A stretch of DNA of 64,000 bases from Torymus aiolomorphi (taxonomy: Eukaryota > Arthropoda > Insecta > Hymenoptera > Torymidae). The stretch spans positions 21,774,709 through 21,838,708 of the forward strand of contig CM070874.1 in assembly GCA_036365515.1 (NCBI GenBank), read 5' to 3'. How positions within the stretch are numbered: the first letter of the stretch is position 1; the number at the start of each line of letters is the position of its first letter. A model generated the notes under the pieces. It ran no database searches, was not told the DNA's origin, and worked only from the letters and a program-made list of their open reading frames with translations. The position numbers and the translations under genes were made by a program. Positions 56,905-64,000 of this stretch are shown here, in pieces.

Positions 56905-57859
56905 GGTGATTAGTCAGAGGAGTCAGTAGGGGGACGACTTTTAATTTATCCGTGTGTTTCCGAATTCTCTTCCCATTTGGGAGTTCGAGGATCACGTTGT
57001 TTCGTCCGAGAATTTCTACGATTTTCAGTGGCTTATTATAAAAACTGTCGAATTTTGAGGTACGGGGTTCCTTTAATACCCACACGTAATCACCGATCTT
57101 TCCCTTAAGGTTTTTAATTTTGAGATCATACCGATCCTTGCTCCGTATTTTGTTCGCGATCTGCGTCTCACCCGCTACCCGCTTCAGTTCACCCAACCTG
57201 GTCACAAGGTCCTGCAGATACACATTGTAAGTGCGCAACTTCTCGTCGTTAGGTATGCGCATAGGGAACCTAGCCAGTTTGCCAAAAACGAGCTCGAACG
57301 GGGTAAAATTTGTTGCTGAGTGTACACTAGTATTGTAGGTGAACGTGGCAAACGGTGCGAGGTTGTCCCAGTCGTCGTACTTTTCGGAATACGTTCGAAT
57401 AAAGTCGACCAAAGGGGCGTGACTACGCTCCAGCGATCCATTAGTCTGAGGGTGGTACCCCGATGTAGTGAGGTGATGTATTTTGAAGATCCTCATTAGG
57501 CTGTCAAAAATTTCGGAGAGGAAACTGGTTCCTCTATCGGACAATATAGCTCGGGGGGCGCCGAATTTGCAGATGAGATGTTTGACTAGAGTGTCCGCGA
57601 TGGTTAGGGCCTTGATATTTGGCAGGGGTATTGCGATCAGATATTTAGTGAGATTACACTGGATAGTTAAGATGTGGCAATTCCCGCGCGGAGTGATCCT
57701 GAGTTTCCCCACGGTGTCAATGGAGATTTTGTCGAAGGCTTCGATCGGGGTGTCGGTGATGATCATAGGTTCTCGCGTTTTGATCCGTTCTATTTTCCTT
57801 TCTTGACAACTTGGGCACCGACGTACGTGATCTAGAACATCATTGCGCACCCCGGCCAA
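56897..57859 (-). CDS. pol: Errantivirus-like integrase (end of pol)
   Basis: The frame continues pol after a one-base shift at about 57850. The zinc-binding HHCC begins in the upstream frame (GGHKGINQTYQKIRERYYWP) and ends here with CPSCQ. The DDE core shows D in ISIDTVG, D in ILSDRGTSF and E in NGSLERSH, all present. The C-terminal part carries IGDYVWVLKEPRTSKFDSFY, a GPY/F-like module. It ends about 8 bases after the env start on the same strand. It inserts the cDNA into the genome. Confidence 0.9.
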   Translation of the reverse strand: MAGVRNDVLDHVRRCPSCQERKIERIKTREPMIITDTPIEAFDKISIDTVGKLRITPRGNCHILTIQCNLTKYLIAIPLPNIKALTIADTLVKHLICKFGAPRAILSDRGTSFLSEIFDSLMRIFKIHHLTTSGYHPQTNGSLERSHAPLVDFIRTYSEKYDDWDNLAPFATFTYNTSVHSATNFTPFELVFGKLARFPMRIPNDEKLRTYNVYLQDLVTRLGELKRVAGETQIANKIRSKDRYDLKIKNLKGKIGDYVWVLKEPRTSKFDSFYNKPLKIVEILGRNNVILELPNGKRIRKHTDKLKVVPLLTPLTNHLA

Positions 57860-59559
57860 TAATATCGCTCTCGGATCTTCTGGTACGTTTGGTTGATACC
57901 CTTGTGTCCTCCTACCAGGCTGTCGTGCAAGGTTTCGATGATCCGCTGTCGTTCTTCCTTGTCAGGCAACTCCACCTTTCCGTAACACATCACGACTTTA
58001 ATCGGTGTTCCGCTGAAAATCTCCACGAGGGTCTCGGTGAGGAGTCCAGGGTCTAAGGTGTCGGTGAAGTCTCCTCTCCGGGATATCCTGATGCTGGGTA
58101 GGTTTTTCTTCAACAAGAGGTCTCGTAGGTTCTTCAAACTGCGTTTTAAACATTTTATGTCAATAGGGTCATAATATCTCTCTTTGATTACGAGAGAGAA
58201 GATATTATGGTTCTTATAAGGAGTAGTAATAATTTGCCCCAGTTTGGCCTTTTTTGATTTGAGATTCTTGAGGTCTAGAGCCCCGATGTCAGACAATAAG
58301 CGAGCAACGGGGTTATTTGTTTCGCAATCCTTGGCCAAAAAGTGGGCGTAATTGTCTCTCTTATAAGTGAGACACTGCCGTGAGATAATGACGTTGTTCT
58401 TAAGAGGTAGTGGTATGGCTGGTCGTTGCTCCTCTGATTCGCTAGGGCCTTCGGAGGGTGGCAATTTCCTTCCGTTGCTGCAGTCCGGATCGACGTATTG
58501 GTTCAGAGGCTGGTATTGCCCGAGCATAGACATGAACAATCCCAAGGTGTCGATCGGCGGTTGAGGGAATTCTAAGTGTACGGGTTTAGACCCCTCCGCT
58601 TCTTCTCGGATATTCTCCAGCTGAGGGAAACGGGGAATAGGTTTAAAACTCCCAGGGGGGTTGGGAGTGCTTCTGGCCGTTGGAAGGCCTGCTCTTACTT
58701 GGGGAGTTACCGATATGGCGCGCTGCACGGGTTGGCTGATCATAGAACCGTCGCGCTCTCGGTTGGGTTTTTCTGGGGCTGTGTCTGGGTTCGAGGAAGT
58801 AGCCGATTCGGGTTCGGTCGCGGCCGCGGCCCGTTGCACCAATTCAGTGATCCTTTGGGATAGAGCATCGTCGTTCTGCCCATCATATAGATCCAACTGG
58901 TCCAATACGCTGCGTGTGTGATCGTCAACAACGTCCCCTTCGGATAAGTGGGACGGGAGCTCGAGAGGAGGGATCTCATCGCCCTCTTCCTCTGTTCTCG
59001 TTTTCTCCGCCAGAATTCGGAGGCTCTCCTCAAACTTGCGGGCAGATTCCGCGACTTCCTCAGGACTGATGGTGACTTGTCCGGGAGAGAGATCGTCATC
59101 CACTTCAGAGGCGCTCTGTTCTGGTGCTGTAGCTTGGATCTCCACCTGCTCGTCGACTGGTGCAGAAGTATCCGCAGTGGCGTCCGTTTCGGATAATTCA
59201 TTGGTGGTTTCTCTTGGTTCCTCTCCTTTCTCGTCGTTAAGCCTGATCCCGCTTCTTCGAGGATCATAGATCGGGGTTTTTGGTTCGTCGATTTCGCCGG
59301 ATTCCCCCCCTCCTGAGGAGGAAATGATCGATGAGTGCCGGCTAAACTGGGGTCCTATAGAGACATCCACAGGGCGACAACTACCCTCCTGTGATGGGGC
59401 CGGAAGTCCTTTCGGTGTCGACGATTGCGAGGGAGGGGCAGGCGATCGTTTGTCTGAATCCTTGTTCCCTGCAGAACCTATTCTTTTCCTCAGCCGTGTC
59501 CGCTGGGCTATCACGCTGTGTTCCAACACAGGCGCGGTCTTTTTCTTTAGAGCACCCAA
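57832..59559 (-). CDS. pol: Pol linker with macro-domain-like segment
   Basis: 575 open codons between RNase H and integrase. Residues 1-350 are low-complexity, Ser/Pro/Glu-rich and acidic. About 406-528 (58344-57976) resemble a TARG1-type macro domain: HFLAKDCETNNPVARLL, LGQIITTPYKNHNIFSLVIK, LKRSLKNLRDLLLKK, ISRRGDFTDTLDP and a closing strand IKVVMCYG. These lie where macro domains have SxDxx..GIA, the L.TK strand, the NL..SL helix and PriGcGlDgL. The glycines of the ADP-ribose loop are not kept. The last 45 residues begin the integrase zinc domain. It is joined to RNase H by a frame change near 59560. Confidence 0.7.
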   Translation of the reverse strand: MGALKKKTAPVLEHSVIAQRTRLRKRIGSAGNKDSDKRSPAPPSQSSTPKGLPAPSQEGSCRPVDVSIGPQFSRHSSIISSSGGGESGEIDEPKTPIYDPRRSGIRLNDEKGEEPRETTNELSETDATADTSAPVDEQVEIQATAPEQSASEVDDDLSPGQVTISPEEVAESARKFEESLRILAEKTRTEEEGDEIPPLELPSHLSEGDVVDDHTRSVLDQLDLYDGQNDDALSQRITELVQRAAAATEPESATSSNPDTAPEKPNRERDGSMISQPVQRAISVTPQVRAGLPTARSTPNPPGSFKPIPRFPQLENIREEAEGSKPVHLEFPQPPIDTLGLFMSMLGQYQPLNQYVDPDCSNGRKLPPSEGPSESEEQRPAIPLPLKNNVIISRQCLTYKRDNYAHFLAKDCETNNPVARLLSDIGALDLKNLKSKKAKLGQIITTPYKNHNIFSLVIKERYYDPIDIKCLKRSLKNLRDLLLKKNLPSIRISRRGDFTDTLDPGLLTETLVEIFSGTPIKVVMCYGKVELPDKEERQRIIETLHDSLVGGHKGINQTYQKIRERYYWPGCAMMF

Positions 59560-61487
59560 GGGGCGCGCCCTCTACCTCGGACGGGGTTAAACACGGCCTT
59601 TGAGCGAGACGCCAGCGATTGAGTCCCGGACGGACCGGCTGCACCAAGGGCGGGCGTCGGTGTAAGGGGTCTATCACCCCGTTTCCCGTGGGCTTGCCTG
59701 CGTCCTTTCGATCCTTCAGAACCATGATCTTCAGCCGCGGGAGCTTTGTGTTAATCTCGTCTTCGTCAGGTTGATCTGCGGGGTTCCTGGATAACGCGTC
59801 GGCGTTGCAGTTCAATTTTCCGGGTTTGTACTTGAATGTGTACTCGTACCCGGTGAATTTGAACATCCAACGCATGAGTCTTTGTCCCGGATCCTTCCGA
59901 CTGTGCATCCAATTAAGGGGCTCGGGATCGGCTACTAAGGTAAACTTACGGCCTAACAAGTAGGCTCTGAACTGGCTGAGAGCATATAGGACGGCTAGGC
60001 ATTCCTTTTCGGTAGTACTATAGTTGCGTTCGGCTTTATTCAGGGTCCTCGATAGGTAATTTATGGGGTGATCAAATTTGTCCCTCTCTTGACTTAGTAC
60101 GGCTCCTATGGCTCCATCAGATGCGTCAGTTGTCAGAGTGAAAGGTTTATTAAAATCAGGGAACGCCAGAATTGGATAGTTACACAATTTGTCCTTCAAG
60201 ATTTCGAACGCTTCCTCCTGATCGGGACCCCACAGGAAGTCTTTATCCTTTTTCTGGAGTTCGTACAGTGGCTTAGCGATCTTGGAGTAATCCTTGATAA
60301 ACCGGCGATAGTACCCGGTGAGCCCAGTGAACTCTCTCACATTCCGTACCGTCTTGGGTCGAGGGAAATTCTTTACAGCATGAATTTTTCCTGGATCCGG
60401 TTCAACGCCCTTGGCGCTGACAATATGCCCTAAAAGGCTACTTCCTTGCCCAGAAAGTGCACCTTTTCAGGTTGTAGGACGAGCTTGGTTTCTGTTAACC
60501 GGTCGAAGAACTTCCTTACTCGCCGGTCATGTTCTTCGAGGGTTTTAGCGTGGATGATTACGTCATCCATGTACACCGACAGCTCTTTACAATCGATCCC
60601 GCGCTTAATTTGATCCATTAGTCTTTGGAATGTAGCCGGGGCGTTTTTGAGTCCCATTGGCATACGATTGAATTCATAGTGTCCTTCCGGCGTGGAGAAC
60701 GCGGTTTTCCATTTGTCCTCTGGAGCCATTTGAATTTGATGAAAACCGGAAGCTAAATCGAACACCGAAAAATACACGGCGCCTCCCAATTGATCTAGAA
60801 GCTCGGCTATGTTCGGGAGGGGTATGCGTCTCCAACAGTGCGTTGATTTAATTCTCGAAAATCCACGACCATGCGCCATCTAGGCTTCCCTTGTGGGTCC
60901 GGCCTCTTAGGGACGATCCATATCGGGGAGCTGCTGGGGCTATTGGAAGGCTCGATGATTCCCTCCTTAAGTTTCTTTTCGATGTCTCTTTGTATGAATT
61001 CCTTGTGTGCCACGGGATGTCGATATTGTTTTGCAGTAACAGGCTTGTTGGTATCCGTAGGGATAAAATGTTCCACAGCGTCCGTGCATGGCAAGGGGTC
61101 TCCTGGTAATAGGAAAACATTAGTGTAATCGTGGATCAATTTATCTACATAGGCCTTTTCTTGATCGTTCAGATGATCGGTGGGGATAATCGTTTTAAGT
61201 TCTTGCATCCTTTTGGAGCTTTCCATGATGGGGTTGTTGGCTGCGACCTCGATATCATCCTCCGATCCTGGTTCGAAGTCCATAGCTGCGTATTCGAAAG
61301 GAATGAGTTCTCCCGGTTGTACTTCGATGGTGACATCGTCCTCACGAGTGTTGATGGCCATCACATGGCAGCAGTTGTTTTCCACCCTTACGATTCCTTC
61401 TCCCACGTAGACGTCGTCGTACCCGACGTCCAGAAGAGGTAGGTAACCTTCCTTCAAATCCGTCCTGGCGAGGTTAATTTTAAGCAC
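59381..61487 (-). pseudogene. pol: Errantivirus-like reverse transcriptase and RNase H
   Basis: Three consecutive frames. 61487-60807 has the protease-RT connection and the first RT motifs (KPRWRMVVDFRELNQ). 60879-60430 has SVFDLASGFHQIQM, FNRMPMGLKNAPATFQRLM and SVYMDDVIIHAK with the catalytic YMDD. 60340-59381 has GLTGYYRRFIKDYSKIA, LTTDASDGAIGAVLSQ of RNase H, YSTTEKECLAVLYAL and KYKPGKLNCNADALSR. The frame changes lie near 60830 and 60430, each a single base without a stop, close to short homopolymers. All catalytic motifs are present. Confidence 0.9.
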
Positions 61488-61860
61488 CCTGCGCGACCGG
61501 CGGGCGGATCGATGAAAGGAATTGGGTGCATGACGTCGCTCCCAATCATCAACGTATTATAATGGTACGAGATGATAGCCTTTTCTTGCTTAAGGTAATT
61601 TCTACCTAGGACCCCGTCTTGATCGATAGGAAAGTCATCGTAAGTGACTAAAAACGTGACAGGCTTCTCCCGGATGGTAAGGGAGACAGTGCCTAAGGTT
61701 TCTACCGTTTGATCGCTAATACCGATCAAAGGGATGGCTTGGTTCGTGTCCACCAGTGCGTTGGGATCCAAGGCTCCAACCTTAACTAGGTTGACGGTGG
61801 CACCGTTGTCAACCATAAATAAGAGTCCGTCCTTGCGACCCTCGGGAACCCTTACGCGTA
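61454..61860 (-). CDS. pol: Errantivirus-like aspartic protease
   Basis: A frame in minus-one relation to gag. It holds LLFMVDNGATVNLV, the protease active site as DNGA rather than DTGA or DSGA, and DGVLGRNYLKQ, the flap/Gly-Arg signature. The frame overlaps the end of gag around 61861-61880. A frame change at about 61490 leads to RT. The frame relation fits ribosomal frameshifting, though no clear slippery heptamer was found. Confidence 0.8.
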
Positions 61861-63148
61861 CTACTGTAGGCTCATCCTCTCTCGCATCCTCTCGGCCAAC
61901 TGATGAACAGGAACCAATCCGGACGGCTGTGTCATCGGGGCTCTTGCTAGAAACACCCGTGGCGTCGGGCTGGTTTGACTGGCTTGCGGGGTGAGTTGAC
62001 TTACCGGCGGTTGCTCGCGAGCCATCGGCTGAACGGTCGGTGCTGAGTGAACAGGGCTCGCCTCCGAAAGTTCCGGGCGAGCCCTCTGGGAGTTTAAAGA
62101 CGCCTGCGGCGAAGGGTATGAGGTCGGTGGGCCATGGGATGGAGGAAGGCCAAGGGTAAAACCCGACTGAGTTTGTTGATTGTTTGGGTAGTACAACCTA
62201 GGGTCTATTGGTTCTTTAGGTCGAGGGGTTCCTTGCGGGTAACCTCGACCTCGACCTCGATATCCCCCTCTACCTCGATTGTATTGCGCGAAAAGGGGTC
62301 GTTCGCCACCGGGAGCGCCTCCATTGGGCGATGGTTCTGCCGGCCCCGTGTAGAAGTATCCGACATAGGGGTTTTCCAGCTCCTCCTGAGGTTGGATGGT
62401 CGGGCACTCCGGCAGCTGAGCAGCATCACCATTTTCCATGTATCCAATGTAAGCAGGGGCCTTGTGTCCTCCCTCCGCGTGATGATTCTGGAACGGCGCC
62501 GCATAATTTCCGGATCGTCGAAAATTCTGTGATACCTCGTGGGCTTCGTTGTATTGAGAGGCGCCTGGCATGCGCGAGTCCGAGAGTATTCGGGATTTGA
62601 TTCGAGATTCGATTCGCACTCCCTCTAGGTAGGCTTCATCAAGAGTTTTCGGATGGCAGGCGTCCACAGCAGCGCTGATGGTGTATGGCAGTCCTCGAAT
62701 AAAGATGTCTATGGAAGCGTCTTTCATAGGTGCCATCATGGCGTCTACGTATGCCGCGCCCTTTTCCTCTCTCAGCGCGTTTTCAGCCCCCATCAACAGG
62801 ATGTTGAGGCGGTCCCGAAAATCGCCGACCGTTTCCTGTTGTAACATCCGGATTCCATTTATTTGAGCGTTATAATACGTAAAGGTCTTCCCGGGTGCGA
62901 ATCTCCGCTTGAGATGCTTCACAAGGTCGTCTACACTATTGAAGGTCACTCCATACGTAGAGTTCCTAGCAGAACCCCTTAATTTTCCTAACACCTTTTA
63001 AGAAACCCACCGATCTTCTCCGCAGGCACATCGGTTGCAGCATTCCGTACGTCTTGTAGGAAATCCTTGAGGGCAGATTCGATCCGTCAAATGATGGGAT
63101 GCCAGAAACGGCGGCTTGCATCGCCATTGTTCCTGCCATGGTTACCAT
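61861..63148 (-). pseudogene. gag: Errantivirus-like gag
   Basis: Starts at about 63148 or the next Met (GIPSFDGSNLP near residue 16). A frame change near 63000 leads to the frame 62994-61861. Capsid-like blocks: SVDDLVKHLKRRFAPGKT, YNAQINGIRMLQQETVGDF, DRLNILLMGAENAL and DASIDIFIRGLPYTISAAV. The C-terminal third is rich in Pro, Gly, Arg (RGRGGYRGRGRGYPQG) and has no CCHC zinc knuckle, as in gypsy-type errantiviruses. The RG box probably binds RNA. Gag forms the core particle. Confidence 0.85.
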
Positions 63149-63683
63149 TAGTTGAGAACATTCGGCGCTCGTACCCCCCCCGCGGTTGTAGTATCGTCAC
63201 CCCTGCCATGTTAACTGCGTTCGGTTTCCTCTTAGTCCCCGGGTTCGCTGCCTTGGATATTACTCGTTGTGGAAGAGAAGTCAGAAACACTCGAGTTGCG
63301 AATAAAATTTAGCAATGATCCTGGTTGAACCCACGATGGTCAATTCGAAAAAGGGGAGTGGGTTCGCAACCGTTTAATCGAACGGAAACGAGAAACAATC
63401 ATGCGGGAAGCACACAATGCTATGGGTTTTTTTTTTTTTTTTTTTTTATAGTAAAATAGGTTATATAAATATTACAATTATATAAAAGGTATATATTGGT
63501 ATTATAATTATAACGGGTTTATCTATGTATGTGTATAGGCGCGCGCATGTGTGTTTGCGCACTCTTAATTTTTATTGGACTATTAATTGTCTGATAACGC
63601 TGAATTATTTCGATCAACTCAAAAATTCCCCAAAAGATAAGCGCAAGAGGTTAGAGCGTCAAACCACGCTCTGCTACCATTTT
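63149..63683 (-). other. Leader and primer-binding site
   Basis: The PBS reads TGGTAGCAGAGCGTGGTTTG on the minus strand (ends at 63680), which fits initiator-Met tRNA. It is separated from the LTR by AAA/AAAA. A T homopolymer (23 bases) lies at 63427-63449. The leader has no gene. Confidence 0.8.
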
Positions 63684-64000
63684 TGTTACGATATAAACGG
63701 ATCTCATATCGTAACACTTCCTTTGACCTACTAACTTCTTGTTCTGTTACCTGCGTCAAAGTGAGTTTCTGATTGGATGACGTTCACAAGGCATCCGTCC
63801 GCCTTGCTCTCACGAGGACCTCTCGTTCTCAGCTTATTCGTCACACGCCCCCACAAGCGTGCGATATAGGGGATAGTTCAGTGAAGCGATTGCGTCCAAC
63901 AAAATTCCGAAGATTAGAAGGATTAGGGTATGATTGTAGGGCTACTCGACTGAACAATAAAAATTAACAGACCTGTGAAATTATTTCAAGTTCTTATCCC
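63684..64000 (-). repeat. 5' LTR, visible part
   Basis: 317 bases identical to 49602-49918 except at 63801 (G versus A). Both start TGTTACGATATAAACGG on the plus strand and include the near-palindrome with ATATCGTAACA. The LTR continues beyond the window. Confidence 0.95.

Larger units (their letters stand above)
49602..64000 (-). mobile_element. Errantivirus-like gypsy provirus (env-bearing), right LTR cut by window end
   Basis: Minus-strand order: 5' LTR (63684 onward), PBS, leader, gag, protease-RT-RNase H, long linker with macro-like segment, integrase, env, two additional ORFs, PPT, 3' LTR (49602-52722). The 317 comparable LTR bases differ at one position (49719 versus 63801), so insertion was recent. 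The reading frames carry several single-base shifts but very few stops. Gypsy elements with an F-type env are classed as errantiviruses. The accessory ORFs are not a standard part. Confidence 0.9.

Noticed and set aside
57483..61442. Many plus-strand ORFs of 70-110 codons
   Set aside because: Antisense shadows of the gypsy pol, which has clear domains on the minus strand.
61861..61920. Slippery heptamer for gag-pro frameshift
   Set aside because: The frame relation fits, but no X XXY YYZ heptamer with a following structure was seen in the overlap.

Overview
The window is eukaryotic, AT-rich and built almost entirely of transposable elements and satellite DNA. No host gene, rRNA gene or functional tRNA gene was found. 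The element mix (copia with initiator-Met tRNA primer sites, an R1-clade LINE, a Penelope element, errantivirus-like gypsy with an F-type env, TTAA- and TA-flanked inverted-repeat elements) points to an arthropod, most likely an insect. The exact taxon cannot be read from the sequence.

Layout. 1-2025: 3' part of a plus-strand non-LTR retrotransposon with an extra ORF after the RT and two 3'UTR hairpins. It lies in the remains of a copia element (3' LTR 2071-2338), which itself sits in a minus-strand gypsy element (gag 2340-6123, LTR 7084-7812). That gag is split by three back-to-back TTAA-flanked MITEs. 7868-9093: 92-bp satellite. 9094-14223: nearly full-length minus-strand R1-clade LINE, inactivated by stops and frameshifts. 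14306-16395: four copies of a 524-bp satellite. 16765-17124: a fourth MITE. 17129-21016: minus-strand gag remnants of another gypsy-like element. 21760-29171: complete minus-strand copia with 5-bp TSD, holding a 2-kb TA-flanked element with a CpG-rich cargo and a 598-bp palindromic MITE. 30329-34386: DNA transposon with about 411-bp TIRs and a transposase broken by one frameshift. 34387-35408: simple repeats and short recurring motifs. 35409-38008: two Penelope fragments head to head. 38047-38455: foldback element. 38557-43278: minus-strand copia fragment holding a plus-strand copia with TSD AAACT. 43405-44065: the same 92-bp satellite inverted. 44066-49601: further tandem repeats, tRNA-like sequences, long palindromes and a Helitron-like 3' end. 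49602-64000: a minus-strand errantivirus-like gypsy provirus running off the right edge.

The last element is the most unusual. It has a 3.1-kb candidate LTR, gag, a pol with a long acidic linker and a macro-domain-like segment between RNase H and integrase, an F-type env, and two further ORFs between env and the 3' LTR. The first of these looks like an RRM protein and the second has a weaker RRM-like region. The comparable parts of its two LTRs differ at one position in 317, so insertion was recent, although pol carries several single-base frameshifts.

Most autonomous elements lie on the minus strand, nested into each other. This is the architecture of heterochromatin, and possibly of a unidirectional piRNA cluster, though that is inference only.
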